The notes below the pieces were generated by a model, which worked only from the letters and a program-made list of their open reading frames with translations, did not search any database and had not been told where the DNA came from. Both the position numbers and the translations under genes were made by a program. DNA of 8,953 bases from Firmicutes bacterium UBA3871 (GTDB taxonomy: Bacteria; Bacillota; Clostridia; Peptostreptococcales; Anaerovoracaceae): assembly GCA_002392265.1 (NCBI GenBank), contig DGGP01000159.1, positions 1 through 8,953 of the forward strand, in the 5' to 3' direction. How positions within the stretch are numbered: position 1 is the stretch's first letter; the number at the start of each line of letters is the position of its first letter. Positions 1 through 5,738 of the stretch are shown here, piece after piece.

Positions 1-1
1 A

Positions 2-391
2 TTTACAGATGTGCCGACATGGGCGGAAGGCTATGTGGCTTATGCTTACGATAACGGGCTGGCGAACGGCATAAGCAGTGACAAATTCGGCGCAAGCGTG
101 CCTGCGACGGCGCAAATGTTCTGCACCTTCACACTTCGCGCGCTTGGCTTTAACGATAATGCGGCAAAGGGCAGCACGGACTTTACTTATGCGGAGGCGG
201 TTTCGTTTGCGGGCAGGAACGGGCTGCTGCGTGGGGATAGTGATGTGACAGGCTTTAACCGCGGAGCATGCGTGCGTATTATGGAATCGGCGCTTCGCCA
301 GAGCACAAAGGATGGCGTAAGACTTTGGGAAAAGCTTGCAAGGGCGGGCGTGTTTACCGAAGAGGCGTACAAACAGGCCATGCCGCAATAG
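2..391 (+). CDS. SLH-domain surface protein, C-terminal fragment (5' end outside window)
   Basis: The reading frame is open from base 2 and ends at TAG 389-391, giving 129 residues of a protein whose beginning lies to the left. It opens with FTDVPTWAEGYVAYAYDNGL, a typical start of an S-layer homology repeat, and continues through NGIS, an FGASVPATAQMF segment and LRALGF, all usual SLH positions. A weaker second repeat follows: an AVSFAGRNGLL segment, then FNRGACVRIMESAL. SLH domains bind secondary cell-wall polymers and anchor exported proteins to the Gram-positive cell surface. The tail (VRLWEKLARAGVFTEEAY) resembles the ends of other clostridial SLH proteins. A GTG at 11 could be mistaken for a start, but the SLH motif begins upstream of it, so this is an internal valine. 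The catalytic or binding part of the protein, if there is one, is not in the window. No terminator is visible in the 29 bp before the next gene. Confidence 0.85.
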   Translation, partial: FTDVPTWAEGYVAYAYDNGLANGISSDKFGASVPATAQMFCTFTLRALGFNDNAAKGSTDFTYAEAVSFAGRNGLLRGDSDVTGFNRGACVRIMESALRQSTKDGVRLWEKLARAGVFTEEAYKQAMPQ

Positions 392-420
392 GGGCGCGAA
401 GCAGAAAGACAAGGTAAAGT

Positions 421-1182
421 ATGAAAGAGATTATAAAGAAAAAAGGATATGCGGTCGGGACATTCCTCGGCATTTCGAATGTGCAGACGGTTGAGTGTCT
501 GTCTTATACGGGGCTTGATTTTGTAATTATCGATACCGAGCATGGACCTTATGATACCGAGACGATGGGCGATATGATAAGTGCTGCCGAAAAGGGCGGC
601 ATGGTGCCTGTTGTAAGGGTAGCCGACGTTACGCACAAGGAAATTCAGCGCGCGGTGGATAACGGAGCGCGTGGGCTTATCGTGCCGTGCCTTAAGACTA
701 CAGATGAGTTTAAGAAGGTCGCAGAGCTTGCAAAGTTTGCGCCGATCGGAAACAGGGGCTTCATAAAGGCGAGAGGCTCCGGCTACGGTAACGAGCCTTG
801 GGCAGCGGTGCCTCTCAAAGAGTACATGAAAAACTGTAACGAGCGGGTGCTTACTCTCCCTCAGTGCGAGACTGCGGAGGCGCTTGAAAATATCGAAGAG
901 ATAGTAAGGATTGAGGGCATCGACGGAATTTTCATCGGCCCGTTCGACCTTTCGATAGCGCTCGGTATTCCTGCGGAGTTTGATAATCCGAAGTTTACCG
1001 AAGCAGTCGAGCGCGTAAAAAAAGCCTGCCACGAAGCGGGCAAGCTCTGTATGATGTTTTCGGGCTCTGCAGCCGAGGGTAAAAAGGCTGCGGAGGGCGG
1101 AATGGACGCTGTGGCTGTCGGCATAGACAGCATTGTCGTAAAAGAGGCTTACAGCAGGCTGGTAAGCGAAGTCAGAGGCTAA
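421..1182 (+). CDS. HpcH/HpaI-family class II aldolase (2-oxo acid aldolase)
   Basis: This 253-residue protein has the usual length and motif order of the HpcH/HpaI aldolase family. These are (beta/alpha)8-barrel, metal-dependent cytosolic enzymes that cleave 4-hydroxy-2-oxo acids to pyruvate plus an aldehyde, or run the reverse reaction. Visible matches are DFVIIDTEHGPYD with the catalytic-type His41, VPVVRV with the pyruvate-binding Arg66, GARGLIVP at 82-89, and PQCETAEALENI followed by GIDGIFIGPFDLS. Glu150 and Asp176 there match the two metal ligands of HpaI. The start ATG at 421 follows a modest AAGGT Shine-Dalgarno. The gene lies 29 bp after the SLH gene and could be read through from it. 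Its stop is only 3 bp from the stop of the convergent regulator. The true substrate (for example 2-keto-3-deoxy sugar acids or hydroxy-oxo-heptanedioate) cannot be read from the sequence, and nothing ties it firmly to the Amadori operon. Confidence 0.88.
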   Translation: MKEIIKKKGYAVGTFLGISNVQTVECLSYTGLDFVIIDTEHGPYDTETMGDMISAAEKGGMVPVVRVADVTHKEIQRAVDNGARGLIVPCLKTTDEFKKVAELAKFAPIGNRGFIKARGSGYGNEPWAAVPLKEYMKNCNERVLTLPQCETAEALENIEEIVRIEGIDGIFIGPFDLSIALGIPAEFDNPKFTEAVERVKKACHEAGKLCMMFSGSAAEGKKAAEGGMDAVAVGIDSIVVKEAYSRLVSEVRG

Positions 1183-1185
1183 AGC

Positions 1186-1911
1186 CTACGATCTTTGATA
1201 GTGTGCGTAGAAATCAGTCATGTCCGGCCTGATGTAGTTGCGGGCGAACTCTATTTTGCGGCCTTTGTCGTCGCACGTGAGGTTGCTGAGCTCCATAACC
1301 GCTTGGTCGGGCTTTAGGTTAATCAGCTTTGCTTTGGACGGCTCTAAAAAGAGGACGCGCAGAGTCTGATTTGCAATTGTGGGGCGCATGTCGTTCCAGG
1401 TAAAAATATCATATATGGAAAAAAGCTCTATGTCCACATCGCCGTAGGAAGGCAGCAGCTTTTCGGGGATGTAGATTTCTTCGAGAGCTGCGGGTGTATC
1501 GCCGACATAGTCGATGCGCTTTGTGTACCAGACGGAATCGCCTTTGTCAATATCCAGCAGCATTGAATAATAAGGACCTGCCGGGCGCAGAGCTTTGATC
1601 AGCACGCGTGTGTGCGCATTGATGGAACGCTCGTCCATGGTCTGGCGATATCCGCCCAGAGTATCGAGATCGCGTTCCGTCTTTGGACCGTTTACAAACA
1701 CGCCTTTTCCCTGAACCGAGCGGAGCAGGCCTTCGTATTTCAGTGCGGCCAGAGCGCTTCGAACGGAAAGGGGATTGAGGTTGTAGGTCTCGGCGAGCTG
1801 AGCTTCGGAAGGGATGGCTGTACCGATTGGGTATTCGCCATCTTCTATTTTACCGCGGATTACTTCTCTGAGCTGAATGTACAGAGGAGATTTATAGTTA
1901 ATATCATTCAT
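1186..1911 (-). CDS. GntR-family (HutC/UTRA) transcriptional regulator, second of tandem pair
   Basis: This 241-residue protein begins MNDINYKSPLYIQL. The N-terminal winged helix-turn-helix spans roughly residues 8-75: IPSEAQLAETYNLNPLSVRSAL carries the recognition helix, and GLLRSVQGKGVFV forms the wing. A UTRA small-molecule-sensing domain covers about residues 90-235, with the typical YTKRIDYVGDTPAALEEIYIP and late MELSNLTCDDKGRKIEFARNY segments. Family members bind DNA as dimers and release it, or change affinity, on binding a sugar phosphate or amino-acid derivative. The start at 1911 is chosen over the longer frame from 1965 because AGGAGG sits 8 nt upstream of it and the first 18 codons of the longer frame look non-conserved. 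The gene overlaps the upstream regulator by 8 bp and so is probably translationally coupled to it. The ligand is unknown. From context I infer an Amadori compound, its 6-phosphate, or a breakdown product. Confidence 0.88.
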   Translation of the reverse strand: MNDINYKSPLYIQLREVIRGKIEDGEYPIGTAIPSEAQLAETYNLNPLSVRSALAALKYEGLLRSVQGKGVFVNGPKTERDLDTLGGYRQTMDERSINAHTRVLIKALRPAGPYYSMLLDIDKGDSVWYTKRIDYVGDTPAALEEIYIPEKLLPSYGDVDIELFSIYDIFTWNDMRPTIANQTLRVLFLEPSKAKLINLKPDQAVMELSNLTCDDKGRKIEFARNYIRPDMTDFYAHYQRS

Positions 1912-2647
1912 GTTTTTTTCCTCCTGCATAATCCCAGCGCAGAATGCTGGACATTTCCACAACATCTATACGGGCAATACTGCGGCAGTACTCGATTACT
2001 CTGTCATCAGGGTCTTTTGTGGTGCTAACTATCCAAAATGCCGGTGAGTCTGCTTTGATTTCCAGATATTCCGCTTCTTCGGCGTTTACCGCAGTGATGC
2101 TGGTCTTTTCTTCACCGTGGTCCGGTTTCAAACCGTAGACATTTTCTAAAATTGCATATAATGAACCCTTTACCAGGTCGTGTTCCTCGAGTTCCGGCGC
2201 AAGAATGCACGGAATAAAGGCATTCTCAATCATCATAGGTGTTTTTTCTATGATACGCAGTCTAGATATGCGATAAAGCTTTTCTCCGAGTGTGCGCTTG
2301 AATTTCTGCGCAAGGTGTTTGTCACATTCAACTGTTGAAAAAGAAAGCAGGCGTGTCTCGCAATGTCCGCCGTAGCGGGAAACTGACTGCGAAAAGCCTT
2401 CGAGATCCTGCAAAGTACGGGTGTGACGCGGTGCAATCATGGTTCCGCGCCCCTGAACGCTGTAAAGCCTCCCGGCAGCTTCCATAGAAGCTATTGCGCT
2501 GCGCAGGGTAATTCTGTTCATTCCCCACATTTCACTAAGCTCCCGCTCCGGCGGGAGCTTGTCATTTGCTTTCAGGTTGTTTTCCATAATATATGCTTCC
2601 AAATATTCCATCGCCAGTTCTTTTGGGCGAGGTTTGTATTCTTCCAT
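1904..2647 (-). CDS. GntR-family (HutC/UTRA) transcriptional regulator, first of tandem pair
   Basis: This 247-residue protein begins MEEYKPRPKELAMEYLEAYI. The GntR winged helix-turn-helix covers residues 9-72: LPPERELSEMWGMNRITLRS contains the recognition helix, and GRLYSVQGRGTMIA is the wing. The UTRA domain follows at about 85-240, with LYRISRLRIIEKTPMMIENAFIP-like sequence split around residues 135-160 and a final VIEYCRSIARIDVVE strand. The start at 2647 has GGAGGTGG 6 nt upstream. A longer open frame reaching 2749 would run through the gene's own promoter and is rejected. The gene is divergent from the transporter operon. A strong promoter (TTGCAA, 17 bp, TATAAT) lies just upstream, with a candidate operator over the predicted transcription start, so autoregulation is likely. 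Functionally it parallels FrlR of E. coli and B. subtilis, which are also UTRA-type GntR regulators beside frl genes. Direct orthology is not shown. Confidence 0.88.
   Translation of the reverse strand: MEEYKPRPKELAMEYLEAYIMENNLKANDKLPPERELSEMWGMNRITLRSAIASMEAAGRLYSVQGRGTMIAPRHTRTLQDLEGFSQSVSRYGGHCETRLLSFSTVECDKHLAQKFKRTLGEKLYRISRLRIIEKTPMMIENAFIPCILAPELEEHDLVKGSLYAILENVYGLKPDHGEEKTSITAVNAEEAEYLEIKADSPAFWIVSTTKDPDDRVIEYCRSIARIDVVEMSSILRWDYAGGKKHE
1920..1925 (-). promoter_or_regulatory. Ribosome binding site deciding the start of the second regulator
   Basis: On the minus strand this reads AGGAGG, 8 nt before the ATG at 1911. It lies inside the 3' end of the first regulator gene, so ribosomes finishing that gene could reinitiate here. 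It supports 1911 rather than 1965 as the start of the downstream regulator. Confidence 0.8.
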
Positions 2648-2653
2648 TATAGT

Positions 2654-2661
2654 CCACCTCC
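2654..2661 (-). promoter_or_regulatory. Ribosome binding site of the first regulator
   Basis: On the minus strand this reads GGAGGTGG, 6 nt before the ATG at 2647. It fixes the start and excludes the 34-codon upstream extension of the same open frame. Confidence 0.8.
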
Positions 2662-2663
2662 AA

Positions 2664-2676
2664 ATTGGTATGGAAT
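2664..2676 (+). promoter_or_regulatory. Candidate operator box 1 (ATTGGTATGGAAT)
   Basis: This 13-bp word matches the word at 2748-2760 at 11 of 13 positions (ATTGGTATnnAAT). It sits over the predicted transcription start of the minus-strand regulator promoter (-10 at 2683-2678), where a bound repressor would block initiation. ATTGGTAT resembles one half of the palindromic operators reported for NagR/DasR-type UTRA regulators, but no good inverted second half is visible here. Assignment to either neighbouring regulator is inference. Confidence 0.5.
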
Positions 2677-2677
2677 T

Positions 2678-2706
2678 ATTATATATTAATATATTAAAAA
2701 TTGCAA
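2678..2706 (-). promoter_or_regulatory. Sigma-A-type promoter for the tandem regulators
   Basis: On the minus strand, TTGCAA (2706-2701) is followed after exactly 17 bp by a perfect TATAAT (2683-2678). The spacer is very AT-rich. The predicted transcription start near 2671 gives a leader of about 24 nt before the ATG at 2647. Orientation, spacing and the perfect -10 make this a strong call for a prediction made by eye. Confidence 0.7.
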
Positions 2707-2742
2707 GGAGATAATAGAATGGATTGCACGTTGAAAAACGGA

Positions 2743-2771
2743 TTGACATTGGTATAAAATCGTGCTAAAGT
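2743..2771 (+). promoter_or_regulatory. Sigma-A-type promoter for the transporter/frl-like operon
   Basis: A perfect TTGACA (2743-2748), a 17-bp spacer and TAAAGT (2766-2771) form the promoter. The -10 is preceded by TGC, giving an extended -10 (TGnTAAAGT) that can offset its two mismatches to TATAAT. Transcription should start near 2778, leaving about 64 nt of leader before the TTG start at 2842. I see no convincing riboswitch or attenuator fold in that leader; only a short CTGCGCAG palindrome at 2800-2807 stands out. Confidence 0.68.
2748..2760 (+). promoter_or_regulatory. Candidate operator box 2 (ATTGGTATAAAAT)
   Basis: This is the second copy of the ATTGGTATnnAAT word. It begins on the last base of the TTGACA -35 element and occupies the -35/-10 spacer of the operon promoter, a classic repressor position. 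It lies 84 bp from box 1 in the same orientation, about eight helical turns. It resembles a half-site of NagR/DasR-type operators. Binding by the adjacent regulators is inferred. Confidence 0.5.
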
Positions 2772-2829
2772 TATATACATAAGTAAGAAACAATTTTAAC
2801 TGCGCAGATACAGCGGAGAACAACGAATT

Positions 2830-2836
2830 GAGGTGA
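2830..2836 (+). promoter_or_regulatory. Ribosome binding site deciding a TTG start for the ATPase gene
   Basis: GAGGTGA ends 5 nt before TTG 2842-2844. A GTG at 2833 is in frame but falls inside this Shine-Dalgarno sequence, so it cannot be the start. The protein therefore most likely begins M-K-K-T-I-V from the TTG. Confidence 0.7.
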
Positions 2837-2841
2837 GAGTT

Positions 2842-3933
2842 TTGAAAAAAACAATTGTTGCACTCAAGGGTGTTGACAAGTGGTACGGAAACAATCATGT
2901 CGTAAAGAATCTCAATCTAGAAGTGGCAGAGGGTGAATTCCTGACGCTTCTGGGTCCATCCGGGTGCGGAAAGACAACTACACTCCGTATGATTGCCGGC
3001 TTTGAAGATGCCAGCGCCGGACGCATTGAAGTCCAGGGCGAAAGCGTTGATGAAAAAGAACCTTATCAGAGGGATGTCAACACTGTATTTCAAAGCTATT
3101 CTCTGTTTCCACACATGAACGTATTCGATAATATCGCGTATGGCCCGCGTATTAAAAAGGTTCCAAAGGAACAAATAGAGCGGGACGTAGAGGAAATGCT
3201 TCGCCTGGTTCAGATGACAGGATACGAAAAGCGTAAACCGGACGCACTTTCCGGGGGTCAAAAGCAGCGTATCGCCATCGCCAGAGCTCTGATCAACAAT
3301 CCAAGAGTCCTCCTACTTGATGAACCTTTGGGTGCACTGGATTTAAAGCTTCGCAAACAGATGCAGATTGAACTCAAGCGTTTGCAAAGAAAACTGGGAA
3401 TAACATTCATCTATGTCACCCATGATCAGGAAGAAGCAATGTCTATGTCAGATCGCATCGCAGTCATGAAGGACGGTGTCATCCTCCAGCTCGACAAGCC
3501 GACTGAAATCTACAACAGACCAAACTGCCGCTTTGTTGCTGACTTTATCGGCGAATCAAATATTTTGAGTGGTGTTGTGACTTTGGCGGAGGATGACCTG
3601 CTGACTGTGCAGACGCAAAGCGGAACGGTAAAGACAAAGGGCGCAGGCTTTGAAAAGGGTGAAGAGATTGACATTTCCGTGAGAACCGAGTCTCTGAGCT
3701 GTTCGGCAGAGCCTACAGAGGAGTTCTGCATAAAGGCAAAGATTCGTGATTTTACCAACATGGGTACTGTGACGAAAACCAGCCTGATACTGCCGGACGG
3801 AAAAGAAATTCGCATGTCAACCTTTGAACAGGATCCGAATTTAAGCGAAGGACAGGAGGTATACGTTTCCTGGAAACCTGAGAAATCAACTCCGATTCAC
3901 AGAGATAAAAAGGAGGCGGAGTCATGTCAGTAG
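2842..3933 (+). CDS. potA: PotA-like ABC transporter ATP-binding protein
   Basis: This 363-residue ATPase (E. coli PotA has 378) would power an importer at the inner face of the membrane. From the TTG start, Walker A is GPSGCGKTT (38-46), the Q-loop is FQSYSLFPHM with Gln84, the signature is LSGGQ (136-140), Walker B is VLLLDE ending at Glu161, the D-loop follows, and the switch His194 lies in YVTHDQEEA. A C-terminal TOBE-type regulatory domain occupies roughly 280-350, as usual in the PotA/MalK group. The closest family reading is the polyamine/opine (PotABCD) class, judged by the ATPase together with the adjacent permeases and binding protein. It is the first gene of the operon, and its last 10 bp overlap the next gene, whose AGGAGG site (3911-3916) lies inside it. 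The symbol denotes family; polyamine transport itself is doubtful here. Confidence 0.9.
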   Translation: MKKTIVALKGVDKWYGNNHVVKNLNLEVAEGEFLTLLGPSGCGKTTTLRMIAGFEDASAGRIEVQGESVDEKEPYQRDVNTVFQSYSLFPHMNVFDNIAYGPRIKKVPKEQIERDVEEMLRLVQMTGYEKRKPDALSGGQKQRIAIARALINNPRVLLLDEPLGALDLKLRKQMQIELKRLQRKLGITFIYVTHDQEEAMSMSDRIAVMKDGVILQLDKPTEIYNRPNCRFVADFIGESNILSGVVTLAEDDLLTVQTQSGTVKTKGAGFEKGEEIDISVRTESLSCSAEPTEEFCIKAKIRDFTNMGTVTKTSLILPDGKEIRMSTFEQDPNLSEGQEVYVSWKPEKSTPIHRDKKEAESCQ

Positions 3934-4799
3934 TTACAGGCCGAGCGAAGAAAGGTAACAGGCTGCCAATGCTGGCACAGGCAGGTCCTGTGTCGCTATG
4001 GATGATAGTCTTTGTCACGCTCCCAATGCTTTTCATCATATTCATCAGCTTTATGAGCAGGGGAACCTTTGGTGGCGTTGAATATACGCCTTCAATGGAA
4101 TCCTATGAGACAATGATGGAAATCACTTATTTCCACGTTATTACAAAAAGTATCGGTGTTGCGGCGGAAACAACCATAGCATGCCTACTCGTAGGCTATC
4201 CGTTTGCTTATTATATTGCCCGCAAGCCTGCAGATGTGGCGTCCAGATTGATTACACTTTTGATGATTCCTTTCTGGACAAACTCGCTGATGAGGCTTAA
4301 TGCGTGGATGCTGATTTTCCAGACAAACGGGCCGGTAAACAACTTTCTGGTTAATGTGAACCTGATTGAAAAGCCGATTACGTTTATATTTACCGACGGA
4401 CTGGTACTTTTAGGACTTATTACAAACTATCTGCCGTTTGCGGTACTGCCTATGTATTCTTCGATAGAAAAGCTGGAAAAGCCTGTTTTGGAGGCTTCTG
4501 CAGATTTGGGTGCAAATCCGCGGCAGACACTGTTAAAGGTTACGCTGCCTCTGACTATTCCGGGAATATTCTCGGCTATAATCCTGACATTCATCCCGGC
4601 ACTGGGAACATATGTAATTACGGATATGCTGGGCGGAGGAAAAGTCCTGTATATAGGTAATATCATAAAGAACCAGTTCGGAACTATCCGCAACTGGCCG
4701 CTGGGTGCAGCACTTTCGGTACTGCTTTTGGCAATTACTGCATTAATGCTGTTCCTTTACTCCAGATTCGCCAAAGTGGAAGATATGGAGGTGGTCTAG
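3924..4799 (+). CDS. potB: PotB-like ABC transporter permease
   Basis: This 291-residue integral membrane protein has about six hydrophobic segments: near residues 22-44, 72-98, 108-132, 153-178, 209-234 and 259-280. The cytoplasmic EAA loop, EASADLGANPRQTLLKVTLP (190-209), is where permeases of this class dock onto the ATPase. EASxDLGA is characteristic of PotB/PotC-type permeases. It would pair with the next gene product to form the translocation channel. The start ATG at 3924 overlaps the end of the ATPase gene by 10 bp, with AGGAGG 7 nt upstream, indicating coupled translation. Length and topology are normal and nothing appears truncated. The substrate cannot be read from the permease itself. 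Confidence 0.9.
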   Translation: MSVVTGRAKKGNRLPMLAQAGPVSLWMIVFVTLPMLFIIFISFMSRGTFGGVEYTPSMESYETMMEITYFHVITKSIGVAAETTIACLLVGYPFAYYIARKPADVASRLITLLMIPFWTNSLMRLNAWMLIFQTNGPVNNFLVNVNLIEKPITFIFTDGLVLLGLITNYLPFAVLPMYSSIEKLEKPVLEASADLGANPRQTLLKVTLPLTIPGIFSAIILTFIPALGTYVITDMLGGGKVLYIGNIIKNQFGTIRNWPLGAALSVLLLAITALMLFLYSRFAKVEDMEVV

Positions 4800-5693
4800 A
4801 TGAGCAGAGAAGGAAAGGTAAATCGCAGGCTGCAAAGACAGCGCCTTCGCAAGATTCCATGGACCGTATTTATGACACTGGTCTATGCCAGCTTTTACAT
4901 TCCGGTAATGGTAATGATTTTGTTCTCGTTTAACGATGCAAAGCGAAATTATTCCTGGATGGGATTCACCACACATTGGTATCCAAAGCTGTTTTCATTC
5001 GGAAACCACGATTTATGGGAAGCACTGGTTTATTCTTTGATTATTGCGGTGCTGGCCACGGTAATAAGTGTTGTAATAGGTGTTCTGGGCGGTATTGGAT
5101 TAAAGAAATATGAATTCCACGGAAAGAAATTCATTAACATGATGCTTTTCATTCCGATTGTAGTGCCGGAAATAGTAATGGCTGTATCAATGCTGATTAT
5201 CTTTATGGTAATAGGCGTAAAGCTGGGGCTTGCGACCATTGTAATCGGACACTGCACATTCTGCATACCGTATGCGGTAATCGTTATAAAGGGCAGAATA
5301 ACAGGCGATAATGAGACACTCCAGGAAGCCTCGATGGATTTGGGCGCTACAAAGCTGCAAACCTTTATAAAGGTAACGATTCCGAGCATAATGCCGGGAA
5401 TTATGTCAGCAGCATTTCTGTCATTTACGCTGTCCATTGATGATGTCATTATTTCGAACATGCTTGCCGGTGCCAGCCAATCGACTTTGCCTGTTTTGAT
5501 TCTTTCTGTAAACAGGACGGGTATCACGCCTGACATCAATGCACTCACTACGGTAATGGTTATCGTAATGCTGTTTGGAATGGCGATAATGAATGTCCTT
5601 CAGAGAATTCATAAAAAAAGAGAAGCCGCGAGCTTGGCGGAAAGTGATGAACGTATTCGTGCTGCAAGGCTTGCAGCTGAAGAATATAATTAA
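4800..5693 (+). CDS. potC: PotC-like ABC transporter permease
   Basis: This 297-residue permease is the partner of the PotB-like protein. A basic N-terminus (RRLQRQRLRKIP) precedes the first membrane segment (about 21-44). Further hydrophobic stretches lie near 75-100, 112-140, 144-165, 197-222 and 247-268. The EAA loop, EASMDLGATKLQTFIKVTIP (176-195), is intact. The late LSIDDVIISNMLAG sequence is typical of PotC-like subunits. The charged tail (KKREAASLAESDERIRAAR region, 272-290) is cytoplasmic by the positive-inside rule. The ATG at 4800 directly abuts the TAG of the previous gene. GGAGGTGG (4787-4794) lies 5 nt upstream, so the two subunits are translationally linked and probably made in equal amounts. 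Confidence 0.9.
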   Translation: MSREGKVNRRLQRQRLRKIPWTVFMTLVYASFYIPVMVMILFSFNDAKRNYSWMGFTTHWYPKLFSFGNHDLWEALVYSLIIAVLATVISVVIGVLGGIGLKKYEFHGKKFINMMLFIPIVVPEIVMAVSMLIIFMVIGVKLGLATIVIGHCTFCIPYAVIVIKGRITGDNETLQEASMDLGATKLQTFIKVTIPSIMPGIMSAAFLSFTLSIDDVIISNMLAGASQSTLPVLILSVNRTGITPDINALTTVMVIVMLFGMAIMNVLQRIHKKREAASLAESDERIRAARLAAEEYN

Positions 5694-5738
5694 TTTTTAT
5701 TAATTTAATTAAGCAACGCACTGAGAGGAGGTTGTTTT

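Noticed and set aside
187..1032. 281-codon open frame on the minus strand
   Set aside because: It lies opposite the SLH fragment and the aldolase, both of which have clear family motifs. The translation has no recognisable domain and no good ribosome binding site, so it is an antisense shadow.
1176..1188. Possible terminator between the convergent genes (AGGCT-aa-AGCCT)
   Set aside because: The two arms are separated by only two bases, too few for a hairpin loop, and there is no T-run on either side.
1612..2028. 138-codon open frame on the plus strand
   Set aside because: It is antisense to the two regulator genes, with cysteine- and tryptophan-rich low-quality protein sequence and no family match.
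2648..2749. 34-codon N-terminal extension of the first regulator
   Set aside because: It would place the protein start upstream of the TATAAT promoter at 2683-2678, and it lacks conserved residues. GGAGGTGG directly before 2647 marks the true start.
2778..2841. Riboswitch or attenuator in the operon leader
   Set aside because: The leader is only about 64 nt long, A-rich, and shows just a short CTGCGCAG palindrome. There is no paired structure with a terminator stem.
5030..5548. 172-codon open frame on the minus strand
   Set aside because: It mirrors the PotC-like permease, whose hydrophobic segments and EAA loop are unmistakable. The antisense frame is a by-product.
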